DNA from: Rhabdophis nuchalis
Taxonomy: Eukaryota; Chordata; Lepidosauria; Squamata; Natricidae
NCBI GenBank assembly: GCA_039707465.1
Contig: CM077643.1
Coordinates: forward strand, 62,374,605-62,438,604
Direction: 5' to 3'
DNA: 64,000 nt
Below the pieces are notes generated by a model. That model was not told where the DNA came from. It was given only the letters and a program-made list of their open reading frames with translations, and made no database searches. This document shows positions 1 through 9,773 of the stretch, piece after piece (within the stretch, counting starts at the first letter, position 1; each line of letters begins with the position of its first letter). Position numbers and translations under genes: made by a program.

Positions 1-261
1 GTTGTGACCAGAGGTTCTACTCTAGTTGGCTTCTTAAGGCCCAGTCTGAAATGGTATAAACGCACTGATATTAAAGTTATAAATGTACTTACATTAGCAA
101 ATACCCATGTCATTCTCAGATTCATTTAGACAGGATAAATGATATAATTCAATGCAAAAAAAAAGAAAAGAAACCAAGTTTACTTGTGCTGTTATCATCT
201 ACTTTAAAGGCTAGCCTATATAGTTACAATATGGCTACTCTTCTGGATTATATATTTTTAG

Positions 262-326
262 GAAAGTGGCAGCCCTGGTGTACAAAAGAGCACAAACCCA
301 AGTGAATATCCAACTCCTGCTATCAG
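262..326 (+). CDS. CLMN: CLMN (calmin), penultimate coding exon
   Basis: This 65-nt exon lies between a polypyrimidine/AG acceptor (AG at 260-261) and an AG/GTAGGT donor at 327. It is open in one frame, giving about 21 residues rich in Ser, Pro and Thr, and ends in phase 2. That phase joins exactly to the exon at 5810. I infer identity from that downstream exon, which has the recognisable calmin tail. Taken alone, 65 open bases would be weak evidence. The rest of CLMN (calponin-homology domains, long middle exon) lies upstream of the window. Confidence 0.6.
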
Positions 327-384
327 GTAGGTATATCGTTTCATTTTTGTACATCGGCCTTAAGAACAAAGATAACATTTGGTT

Positions 385-517
385 CAGTGGTGGGTTTCAA
401 TTTATTTTATTACTGGTTCGCTAGTACACCCGCTGTCTGGGCAGATGGGCGGAGCCTACCACTGCCACCACTACTGGTTCGCCCGATACGGGGTGAACCT
501 GCAGAAACCCACCTCTG
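385..517. mobile_element. hAT-type MITE, 133 bp
   Basis: The ends are inverted: CAGTGGTGGGTTTC on the left and GAAACCCACCTCTG on the right. Flanking 8-bp duplications are ATTTGGTT (377-384) and ATTTAGTT (518-525), 7 of 8 identical. Terminal CAG/CTG and an 8-bp duplication are hAT hallmarks. It is too short to encode anything. Confidence 0.85.
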
Positions 518-587
518 ATTTAGTTGACTGAAAAGTACCTTTAATCATATTGGTATTCCTCTCTAGAACTCCTAACCAAAATTATAA

Positions 588-880
588 TCTTATATAAATA
601 AAAATGTAAAATAGTTTGTGCAAAGCCACTAATCTCAGAAACTACTGAACCGATCGGCTCCAAATTTTCACACAATGTTCCCAAGGACTTCCGATGCAAT
701 CATACGTACATTTTGGGTGGCTGGCACATGTGTGTCATGTGCAAGCAGCACAAACATAAAAGGTACTCACGTCTCAGGTTTTCACCTCCCTGTAGCTCCT
801 CCCATCCGGCTGCTTCTTATGATGCACCACACACACACACTCACATTTCCAACGGTCGTTTCCTCAGCAACCAAATAAGC
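588..880 (+). mobile_element. Helitron-like 5' block, copy 1
   Basis: This block is near-identical to 2390-2690: both run from a TATATAAATAAAAATG-like start through GCAAAGCCACTAATCTCAG to CTCCCATCCGGCTGCTTC. The start of the second copy, TCTATATATATAAAAATG, resembles vertebrate Helitron 5' termini. No terminal inverted repeats or target duplication were found, which also fits a Helitron. No Rep/helicase ORF is present, so this would be a non-autonomous copy or fragment. Confidence 0.5.
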
Positions 881-1169
881 CTCTAGCGCTTACCCTCGTA
901 AGGGCCGCTGGAGTCTGGGTTCTCCTGGCCCTTTTTGTGTGGCTGCCAGTCCAACCTGGACCCTATCTATGTACCTCTACTCGTCAGAGTCAGGTGATAT
1001 GGTGGTGGTCAGTCTCCTCTCAGCAGGCAAGTCACAGATGGTGTGGTATTCAGGTGACTGGTTGGAGCTTCTTTCCCTTTCTCTATCTTCACTCTCTATT
1101 GGAATCTCTGCTGGGCTCTTCTTCCACCGCCTCTGTTTCTTTGTTGTTTCCTCTGCTCTCCCTCAGGTT

Positions 1170-1610
1170 TGCCTCCCAGAAGTCTCTCCTATACAATTCC
1201 CTCTTTCCCCTCAGGCTTGGCCCACAGAAACCTCAGGTTTTGCCCACAGATAGCCCACTAGTCCCTCTTTCCCCTCAGGCTTGGCCTACAGAAGCCTCTA
1301 CTATATAATTACCTCTTTCCCCCCAGGCTTGGCCTACAGTAGCCTCTACTATATAATTACCTCTTTCCCCTCAGGCTTGGCCTACAGAAGCCTCCGGTTT
1401 GGCCCACAGATAGCCCACTATTCCCTCTTACCCCTCAGGCTTGGCCTACAGAAGCCTCTGCTAAACAATTCCCTCTTTCCCCTCAGGCTTGGCCCACAGA
1501 AGCCTCAGGTTTGGCCCGCAGATAGCCCACTATTCCCTCCTACACCTCAGGCTTGGCCTACAGAAGCCTCAGCTAAACAATTCCCTTTCCCTTCAAGCTT
1601 GGCCTACCTC
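1170..1610. repeat. Minisatellite with a CTCAGGCTTGGCC core
   Basis: Roughly nine tandem units of about 40-50 bp, each containing a TTTCCCCTCAGGCTTGG-type core followed by CCTACAGAAGCCTC or CCCACAGATAGCCC. Two unit types alternate. ORFs across it are products of repeat periodicity, not genes. Confidence 0.85.
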
Positions 1611-1811
1611 CTCTCCTTCCTCTTCTCCTGCTTCCTCCTCCCAGTCAGTTCCTCCTTCCCCCCTCCCACTTTCCATTTATTTCCTCCCCCCTGCTACACC
1701 TCTAACATTCCCACACTGCATGGAGGCTGTATGGATGCCTACTTGGCCCAAAACTAGGCATGGGCGGTAGCACACTCCCAGGTGGCCCATTTTTGGTCCC
1801 AGGAGGCTGCA

Positions 1812-2275
1812 TGGTAGGTAGGTAGAGGGATAGAGAGGGGGGGGGGGGAAATACAGTAGGTAGGTAGATAGGTAGAGGTATAAAGATAGAGAGAGGGAAA
1901 ATACAGTAGGTAGGTAGAGGGATAAAGAGAAAGGGAGAAATACAGTAGGTAGGTAGGTAGGTAGATATTTAGGTAGAGGGATAAAGAGAGAGAGGGAAAA
2001 ATTCAGTAGGTAGGTGGAGGGATAGAGAGAGATAGGGAAAATACAGTAGGTAGGTAGGTAGGTAGAGGGATAGAGGGAGAAATACAGTAGGTAGGTAGGC
2101 AGGTAGAGGGATAGAGAGAGGGAGAAATACAGTAGGTAGGTAGATAGAGGGATACAGAGAGAGAGAGAGAGAGAAATACAGTAGGTAGGTAGGTAGAGGG
2201 ATAGAGGGAGGAAAAATACAGTAGGTAGGTAGGTAGAGGGATAGATAGAGAGGGAGAAATACAGTAGGTAGGTGG
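1812..2275. repeat. GTAGGTAGG / AGAGGGATAGAGAG minisatellite
   Basis: About ten tandem units of about 40-50 bp, each made of an ACAGTAGGTAGGTAGG part and an AGAGGGATAGAGAG part. A one-unit outlier lies at 2876-2932. The long minus-strand ORF across it reads as runs of Ser, Leu, Tyr and Pro and is not a gene. Confidence 0.85.
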
Positions 2276-2387
2276 TTATACAGTGGTTGTGTATACGTGT
2301 TTGTATGTGCAGGTGTAGATCTACACACAGATTGTGTGGCCATTTAACCAGACTGGGCCACAGCAACGTGTGGCTGGATACAGCTAG

Positions 2388-2690
2388 TCTATATATATAA
2401 AAATGTAAAATAGTTTGTGCAAAGCCACTAATCTCAGAAAGTACTTCACCGATTGACACCAAATTTTCACACAATGTTCCCAAGGACTTCCGATGCAATC
2501 ATATGTACATTTTGTGTGGCTGGCACATGTGCGTCATGTGCAAGCAGCACAAACATAAATGGTACGCACTTCTCAGGTTTTCACCTCCCTGTAGCTTCTC
2601 CCATCCGGCTGCTTCTTATGATGCGTCATGCAAATGCCTCTCACATTTCCAATGGTTGTTTCCTCAGCAACCGAATAACCCTCCAATGTT
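2388..2690 (+). mobile_element. Helitron-like 5' block, copy 2
   Basis: A second copy of the 588-880 block. It is followed by a unit that begins GCATGGAGGCTGTATGG and carries GGCCCATTTTTGGTCCC, which also occurs at 1718-1815 and twice in 2698-2880. The order block, minisatellite, block, unit, unit suggests local duplication inside one composite element spanning about 588-2935. Confidence 0.5.
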
Positions 2691-2934
2691 GCCACACTGC
2701 ATGGAGGCTGTATGGATGCCTACTAGGCCCAAACCTAGGCATGGGGAGTAGGTAGCACACTCCCATGTAGCCCATTTTTGGTCCCAGGAGGCTGTATGGA
2801 CGCCTACTAGGCCCAAAACTAGGCATGGTGGGTGGTACACTCCCAAGTGGCCCATTTTTCGTCCTAGGAGGCTGCATGGTAGGCAGGTAGAGGAATAGAG
2901 AGATAGGGAAAAATACTGTAGATAGGTAGAAGGT

Positions 2935-3412
2935 TTTTATAAAACCTTCACCCAAGGTTTTATAAAACTCCACTGGTAGACCATCTGGCCCCGGGGCCTT
3001 CCCGTTATTTTGTCTTTTGATAGCTTCTGTTAATTCCATCATCGTTATCTTACCATCTAATGTCATTCTGATATCATCAGGTATAGTAGGAAGTTTGGCC
3101 TCCTGTAAATATTGCTTAACATCTTGCTCTAGTATATTTTCTTGTTCATACAACTTAGTATAATAATCTTGAATAATTTTCTTTTTTTCTTTATTTATGT
3201 AGTGTGTTTGTCCTTGTTCATCTTTTGTGTTGAATCTTCCTCATTTCTCTCTCCTTCAGTTTGTACACCAACCATCTGCCTGGCTTATTTGCATTTTCAA
3301 AATAATTCTGTTTTGCGACTCTAATCTTTCGTGCCAGTTCCTCCTTTTCCAATAAGTCCATTTTATGTTTAAATCTGTTTCCCATTTTGACACAGAGAAA
3401 CTTAGTACTGAG
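2935..3412 (-). pseudogene. L1 ORF2 fragment (start of reverse transcriptase)
   Basis: Minus-strand frames contain KAPGPDGLPVEFYK, the classic L1 ORF2 motif at the start of the reverse transcriptase domain, preceded by an EAIKRQNNG-type stretch. A further upstream part in another frame (3218-3400) contains FENANKPGRWLVYKLK. Both ends are truncated and the frame is broken, so this is a dead internal fragment. It abuts the minisatellite-bearing repeat at its 3' side. Confidence 0.75.
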
Positions 3413-3685
3413 GGAAATGAATGGAGGAAAGTGATGTAGCAAAATATAACCTTGTGATTATTTTTGTTTTTCCTGGTTTGCTACTGCTGGCTCAGAATAG
3501 GCTCAGCAGAGCTTTCAATTTTTCCACTCTATTGGCAGTTAGTTGGTTTCAGAAATGTGTGGCAGCATCTTTTCCCAGATTTGGCGCCCACAAATGTATG
3601 GACTTCAGCTCCCTGAATTTACAACAGCCATGCTGACTGCAGAATTCCTGCAGCTGAAGGGCATCCAAGATTGTAAGGGTGATCT

Positions 3686-3688
<3 letters not shown>

Positions 3689-3750
<62 letters not shown>
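3689..3750. repeat. (CT)n microsatellite, about 60 bp
   Basis: An uninterrupted run of about 30 CT dinucleotides. It explains the Ser-Leu and Arg-Glu repeats in overlapping ORFs. Confidence 0.98.
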
Positions 3751-3754
<4 letters not shown>

Positions 3755-4235
3755 GTGTTCAAAAAGTATGGTAAGCCATGGTTTGCTTAACCATAGTTTG
3801 TGGAATAAACTGTAATTCCTAAGTTTTTTTTTTTTAAATGCTTGTCTCCATAATCTTAACATTAGATATAGATTTTAAAATATAAAGTAATTGTGTCAGA
3901 GTTATATTTACTATTTCAGACATCATAATGCAGTTAAGAGTTTCTAATTAGGGAATCATTACGTACAGCTGTTTATGAAGTGTATCTGCAGCCCTTCCTT
4001 AGTTAGTTTGTGATGTGTAGAATTCTCATCATTGTTGAAGACAGAATTTCTTCAGATGCCTTACAAGCCATAGCAATCTTTACCAATTTCCTCTACGTCT
4101 GTAGTTTCTTGAAAGTCTCAGTCTGAACTCATCTGAGTGAAAAGATGGTTTGTGGTCTTCCCTTCCTTTCCTTTCCCCTGTCCATTGATCAGCCTGCTTC
4201 ATTAATAGCATACTCTATCCAGAAAGCACAACTGT
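3751..4235. other. CLMN intronic sequence, nothing recognised
   Basis: AT-rich unique-looking sequence with no ORF, splice pair or repeat that I can support. Confidence 0.4.
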
Positions 4236-4237
4236 AT

Positions 4238-5140
4238 TTTGCAGAATCGAATCTGGATCGGTGACCGGGACCAGAGGTTTTGTCTTCCAAGCTTTCAGAC
4301 TCATTTTGGAGCAAGAATACAAGCAAGTAGTCAGACGAGACCCAAACTCATTGGTAGCTTCACACTGCAATGAACAAGGACATGCATTCAATTTTTCAGC
4401 TATTAAGATTGTTGGATGAACAGACACAAAAACAGCCAGGGAAGTGATTGAAGCTTGGAAATAGGACCCTCGTCAGTCATTAGGAGTGCTGATTTACCAC
4501 CAGTCTATCAAGTACTTAGAAGGTGAGGGCTGGGCAGCACAATCAATTACAGCTAATGACTTAAAAACCAGCTAACAACACACTCCAATCAATATCTAAA
4601 AAGCCACTTACAACAGGCACTATAAATACCAGAGGGTTAACGTCATTGCCCATTGGTTGCCCTCTCCCCTCTTTGGAAGAGCTTTATAACTCTCCCTGCC
4701 TTAAGAAAGATCAAAACATTCTTAAAGACCCATCTCATCCTGGACACCCTTTTTTGAACTATTACCATCTGGCAGATGGTACAGGATAATAAAAACAAGG
4801 ACAAATAGGCTGAAGAACAGCTTCTATCCCAGGGCAATAACTATATTGAATTCTACTGTATAGTGCAATATTAATGCAATATTGGGTTTTCAATTCAATT
4901 GTAAAGAATCTGAAGGATACGTGTTTGTGTTTTATTTTTATAGTTATAATGTATACTGAAAATGGCATTTAATTTCATTGTACGAGGTGCAATGGCAATA
5001 AACTAAATTAAACTAAACTAAACTAAACCATACATAAACAGCACTCTGCTAAAGACAAGTTCCCTGAAGATGGGCTCCAGTACGAGTCTGAAAGCTCGGA
5101 AGATAAAATCTCTGGTCCCAGTGACCGATTCAGGTTGGTT
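4238..5140. mobile_element. Penelope-like terminal repeats in inverted orientation, with an internal LINE
   Basis: About 70 bp at 4240-4310 (contains ACCGGGACCAGAGGTTTTGT) is an inverted copy of 5065-5137 (contains AAATCTCTGGTCCCAGTGA). Such CTGAAGATGGG...GAAAGCTCGG...AAATCTCTGG tracts are typical of Penelope-like element ends in squamates, and Penelope elements often carry inverted terminal repeats. The segment between the arms holds an L2/Rex-type LINE 3' end (about 4640-5030). Confidence 0.5.
4640..5030 (+). mobile_element. L2/Rex1-clade LINE 3' end with (TAAAC)n tail
   Basis: The sequence encodes remnants of the RTNRLKNSF-type C-terminus common to this LINE group. It ends in TTTCATTGTACGAGGTGCAATGGCAATAAA and then tandem TAAAC units at 5003-5029. 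The ORF is broken. Confidence 0.6.
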
Positions 5141-5389
5141 CCTGCAACCTTATCCTGGGACAACATTAATTTGTGACAACTGTTATTTGTTCACATTGAT
5201 GATATCTACTATAGAGCCATCTTGTTTCAAAAGCCTTAACAATTTAAAATGTAACAGAGCAGTGGGTGCATAGATAAAAAGAGGATGAAATAGGGCTTAA
5301 AAATAAGTTGTGCCTTAGATTTTATATAATTATTCTTGCCTCTCTCAACTATTTTATAGTGTATTTATATATAGTATTACAGTGGTTCT

Positions 5390-5565
5390 CAACCTGTGGT
5401 CCAGAGACCCCATGGGGGCCATGATGCCATCACAGTGTCCGTGCAAGCTTGAAGAAATGTTATGATTTAAATATTGCGTTATGTTTTGTGGGTCTGTGGC
5501 CATGACCGGTGGGCACAAAAGGTATCTAAAGGGCTCCGTGGTGACAAAAATGTTGAGAATCACTG
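5390..5565. mobile_element. hAT-Charlie-like MITE, 176 bp
   Basis: Ends are CAGTGGTTCTCAACCTGTGG and GTTGAGAATCACTG, an imperfect inverted pair. Flanks TAGTATTA (5382-5389) and CAGCATTA (5566-5573) match at 6 of 8 bases, consistent with an aged 8-bp duplication. The same family of ends is widespread in vertebrates. Confidence 0.8.
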
Positions 5566-5809
5566 CAGCATTACAAAAGCTAATCAAGTGGCATACAGGA
5601 ATAAATTAAATTGGACCACCAGAGTTTTGGGTAGAGAGTTCTTTCCTTAGAATTTAATGGCTAATAGTTTAAGTGCCAGGCAGATTCTTCGATGGAAGGT
5701 GGGGATTCAAAGGCCTTATCTTTAATTACAATTCTAATGTCTGGCTATTTGGAAAAGGGCCATCACTGAACATGGGCATTTATAATTTAACTTTCTCCAC
5801 TCTTTCCAG

Positions 5810-5972
5810 GAAGAGAAAAGACCTTGAAGAGGAAGACATTCTAGAGAAGGAACTTTTATGTAGGAGTGCTTCACGGACAGACCAGCCTGAGCTGTTTTAC
5901 TTCATTATTTTCCTCTGGGCAATAGTTTATTGCTTATTACTCCTTCCACAGCTTATTAGCAGCCCACTTTGA
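5810..5972 (+). CDS. CLMN: CLMN (calmin), last coding exon with C-terminal membrane anchor
   Basis: The acceptor AG is at 5808-5809, preceded by a pyrimidine tract. The two bases left over from 325-326 plus G5810 make an Arg codon. The frame then gives a basic and acidic stretch (RKRKDLEEEDILEKE), a short linker, and a hydrophobic segment (LFYFIIFLWAIVYCLLLLP) followed by eight residues (QLISSPL region) and TGA at 5970-5972. Calmin is a calponin-homology protein held in membranes by a single C-terminal segment. The tail seen here matches what I recall of the human calmin tail. CLMN lies just upstream of DICER1 in the same direction in human, and the same order here supports the call. Confidence 0.85.
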
Positions 5973-6703
5973 TCTCTGTGAATGCATCAGAGTAATAAAA
6001 GATAGCCGCTTGAGGTTTATGTTTATGTGCTCATAATCCTTTCTTCAGGATGTAGTAATGCCTGCCAAAATAACCAGGTCAGGATTAAGAAGGAAGGAAG
6101 AGATTAAAGTCTGTTTGGATTCATTTTGTTCCTGCAAAGACCAACTAGAAGCCCATTAGCAAAATAATAAGGCAAAAGCATCTCCTTGCTCATATTATCC
6201 TAGCAATGGATACTGTGATAATTTGTAGCCAATTTGATTAGTAGTCACTGGTAACCTTAAACTTTGTAAACTGATCTAATTCTCTTTTAAAACTGCCCAG
6301 GTCGGAGACATTACTACATACTGTGGCAACAAATTTAATAGACCTCCTGAAGGAAATATTTTTATCTATTCTGTCCTGATCATCTATCATTCAACAGCAT
6401 TGGAAACTATAGTTTTAGTATAATGAAAGAAAAAAAATATTCTATTTTGTTCATGTTGCATAACTTAACATTGGCATCTCCTTCCTCACCTTTTTCTAAA
6501 TCAATAAGCTCAGATCTTGTAATCTTTTCTTATTGGGCTCAGAGCAGGTTCCATGGGTATTCTTGTTTTATTGTTGCATTATATGACTTTTTGTGTATAT
6601 AATATATATTTGTATAGAGAGATCTACACAGAGTGAAGACATTCGGTTAATGAATTCAGGATTTTTGTACATTTATGCCTTGCTTTGTAGGATGCAAAAT
6701 AAA
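5973..6703 (+). other. CLMN: Probable CLMN 3' UTR
   Basis: AT-rich sequence follows the CLMN stop with no long ORF and no clear repeat. AATAAA hexamers occur at 5994-5999, only 22 bp past the stop, and at 6698-6703, followed by a GT-rich stretch. The second is the better candidate for the main poly(A) site because of its spacing and downstream GT content. Vertebrate CLMN transcripts have long 3' UTRs, so the true end may be further on. Confidence 0.4.
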
Positions 6704-6899
6704 ATGAACAACTTGTAGGGAAATTTGTATTTAGAGTGTTTTGGTCTTTCTTCAAAACTTATTCCTTTATTTGTAGCTTATTTGCACAGCCACGAAATCT
6801 AATCCATACACCCAGGACCAATATAGGGTAGTGGCTGAGATAATAGACTGGGACTGGAAGGACTGGGGAGATTCCCTGAAGCCTCCGGAGGGTGAAGAA

Positions 6900-7550
6900 T
6901 GGCCCTATGGGCAACCTGGAAGTTCAGGAACGGTGACTTCTGGTTTACTCATAGGGCCGTTTTTTGCCCTCTGGAGCCTTACAATGTAATAACTGCAACA
7001 ACCATATGTAAGACAAACAGGCAAAGACTGGCAGGACACAACCATGAACACCAACTAGCAGTTAGAAGACATGATGACAACTCTTTAATTTCACAACATA
7101 TAGGCAGACTTAACCATAGTTTCAATTGGGAAAATGTGACTATCCTAGACCAAACCAAATCCAAAAATGCCAGGGAATTTCTAGAAGAATTTCTCTGACA
7201 AATTAGCCATCAACAGACACATAAACATTAACAACATCTACAGACTATGTAAAACAGTCAGCCAGCTAAAAAAAGGAACAAAAAAAGGCCCAAGCACCTC
7301 TCCATCAACAATCAGCACCCAGATCATTATAGATTAACTCCAGGATTAACATCAGACCAGTAATCAGGTAAACAATATCAAGAAACTGCCAAAGAAACCA
7401 ACAGTAAACAGCCCAAGAGAAGAATCTCTAAAAGCAGCACTGATAGGGTAAACTGTCAGTTATATAAACTGACAGCAACCGATGCTAGCACTAATGATGT
7501 TACCTAGTTCGGGTAATTAAATGTGTGCAAGAAAACAAGCAAGCTCAGAT
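6900..7550 (+). pseudogene. Penelope-like element remnant, GIY-YIG endonuclease region and tail
   Basis: The plus frame at about 7020-7198 reads a stretch containing HEHQLAVRRHDDNSLISQHI and FNWENVTILDQ, then REFLEEFL. This is the C-terminal GIY-YIG endonuclease region of Penelope-like elements. The downstream tail AATGATGTTACCTAGTT at 7492-7508 recurs at 49028-49044 with other Penelope-like sequence. The reverse transcriptase is absent, so this is a 5'-truncated dead copy. Confidence 0.75.
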
Positions 7551-8022
7551 GTACCAAGAAACTTTCAGTTTATAACAATCTATTTTTAAAAAAGATTGTT
7601 TTTTACTTTAACATAAAATTAAATTTATTTTTTAATAAATAGAAATGCAAGCACATTCTATCTTCATATTTTTCCTACTTCAACATATGAATGTTTGCAT
7701 TTACTCTTTAATACTCAAGAGTAAATAAACAGATGCACAATTGAAACAGCAAATGGGATCTCTGTTGTAAAACAATTCATCTGCAGTCACACTTTTAAAA
7801 AGAGGATGCAATAATGAACAGCTTAAAACATTTTTATGTTCCAAGTCTTCAAATAAAAGGGATGGATTTTCTGTGCTAAATTGTTTCTGCTTATTTACTT
7901 CTGAATGATCAACTTTTATTAAGGATGAAAACAAATCACATGAAACAGACTAGGGAAAGCGATAAAGATGTAAATCTGAATCCAGGAATATATTATGAAA
8001 GTCTCTGTCCAATAATTACATT
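7551..8022. other. Intergenic sequence, nothing recognised
   Basis: AT-rich sequence without supported features. Short ORFs here lack any family resemblance. Confidence 0.4.
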
Positions 8023-8030
8023 CCTTAAAT

Positions 8031-8249
8031 CAGTGGTGGGCAAACTCATTAGTCAACAGAGCCAAATATCAACAATACCACAATTGAAATTTCTTTTGAG
8101 AGCCAGAAAGTGTGGCCTGTTTTGTGGGAGTGGCTCAGTGGTCATGTAACTGGGTGGGCATGGCCAACTTGGAAAATGTGAAACTCACTTAACAATAGTT
8201 TTGCTTAGCAGTCAAACTTTTGGGCTCAATTGTGGTCATAAGTTCGTTC

Positions 8250-8280
<31 letters not shown>

Positions 8281-8903
8281 TTTCTTCGCCCCCCCCCCCC
8301 CCGCGTGGAGCCTCCTCAGCATCTGGAAGTAGCCTGGCCGGCCCGCCCGCTGGCCGCACTTGCTCGCTCGCTCGCTTACCCACAGGACGCAGGTTCCTTC
8401 ACTCTCGTGGAGCCTTCTCAGCCCCTGGAAAGCGCAGCGGGGGAGGCTACGACTGCCTCTTTGCCCTTGGGGCAGCCGCTGCGCTTCCCAGGGGCTGAGA
8501 AGGCTCTGCGAGAGGGGGAAAGAACCGGCATCTGGTGGGTGAGTGAGTGAGCAAGCATGGCTGACGGGTGGGCCGGCGGGTGGGCAAGGAAGGGTGCTGC
8601 AAGGAAGGGTGCTGCCCAACAACCCGCCCTCCCCGCTGGCTCACCCACCGGAGACCGGTTCCCTCTCCCCTCCTGCGGAGCCTCCGCAGCCCCTGGAAGT
8701 AGATGAGTGGCCGGCTGAGGAGGCTACGGCTGCCTCTTTGGGTAGCAGCTGCGCTTCCCAGGGGCTGAAGAGGCTCTGCGGGGGGAGGGATGGAACCAGC
8801 GGCCGGTAGGGAGGGTTGCTGCGGCCCAGGAGTCCCGCCGTCGGCGAGGGTGGAGGAAGAGCTGCACTCGAGGCGTCAAAGAGCCGCGGTTTGCAGACCA
8901 TTG
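8031..8903. mobile_element. GC-rich non-autonomous hAT element, 873 bp
   Basis: Perfect 8-bp duplications CCTTAAAT flank it at 8023-8030 and 8904-8911. The ends are CAGTGGTGGGCAAACTC and GGTTTGCAGACCATTG, an imperfect inverted pair. The interior is very GC-rich and made of repeated and inverted modules, for example CTTCCCAGGGGCTGA and the CAGCCCCTGGAA type, plus (TTTC)n at 8249-8285 and a run of about 14 C at 8288-8301. The many overlapping ORFs on both strands follow from the stop-poor GC content and are not genes. Confidence 0.9.
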
Positions 8904-8929
8904 CCTTAAATCAATCAGTCAATAAATAA

Positions 8930-9330
8930 ATCAAGTGAGCTAGCTAGCAGGCTCATCTAGCTAATGTATTCTCTTCTAGCATTAGTATACAAATGCATTT
9001 TTACCATTTTGGGAAAACGTTCTGAAACAGGCATACAGAAAACATCTAGTGTGAACCCCCAAAAGGGTGGATGAGGCAGGCCCCCACTCTCCTGGACTTT
9101 TGGAAATGTCTGAAGAACTGCCATCTTGCTTGGGTCTCAAGCTATATATGGGGCTCGCTATAACTTTGACGGCCTTCGTCCCACCTTTTAAACTTTGAAT
9201 TTTAACTAACTTTGCCTCCAAATAGAATATTTATATAGTTTTTATGTTTTTATATTTGTTCTTGTACATCACCCAGAATTCTTCTCTGAGGAAAATAGAC
9301 AGTTCCTAAATTTGACATACAAATAAACAA
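8930..9330. mobile_element. Degraded CR1/L2-group LINE 3' end (probable)
   Basis: The stretch TTGTACATCACCCAGAATTC with following TTTGACATACAAATAAAC resembles old LINE 3' ends of the form CACCCAGAATTCTTT...ATAAATAAA. No coding part survives. Confidence 0.35.
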
Positions 9331-9773
9331 GGGACATTTCACAATTAATTTCAGGGGCATGTCTGCACTCCTATTTATAGTTACTTGGAGGTCAATTCCA
9401 CAACACAAGGATCTTCATTTCTGATTGCATATTATTACTGTGCAATCAGCACAAAATTGTGCATCATTTGTGCATCAAGCACAAAAGAGGTTTAGCCAAC
9501 TTAAATGCAATCTTTAGCATTTATTCAAAAATGCTAATATTTTGCAAATAGCCTTTAAGACATACGGGCCATCAAAGAGACACATATCTGACTTCATTCT
9601 CAGACATTTATACCTTCAACTATAACAGCTATTCAAATTTATTTATTTTCCACCTTTATTAGTTTTATAAATAACGTAAGGTGGTAAACAAACATAATAT
9701 TCCTTATTCCTATTGACCAATTGAAAGAGTGATTGACCTTGGGCCAGTCACTCTCTCTCAGCCCACCTCACAG

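Noticed and set aside
1677..2498. A 273-codon minus-strand ORF
   Set aside because: It runs through a 45-50 bp minisatellite and reads as Ser/Leu/Tyr/Pro repeats; no start context, splice sites or family.
588..2700. A CRISPR-like or bacterial repeat array
   Set aside because: Repeats are tandem without unique spacers of constant length, and the genome is vertebrate.
5994..5999. AATAAA 22 bp after the CLMN stop as the sole poly(A) signal
   Set aside because: Too near the stop for a typical 3' UTR and no clear GU-rich element after it; kept only as an alternative.
8189..8901. Many overlapping ORFs of 60-128 codons on both strands
   Set aside because: They lie inside a GC-rich hAT element with intact ends and target duplications; low stop-codon density explains them.
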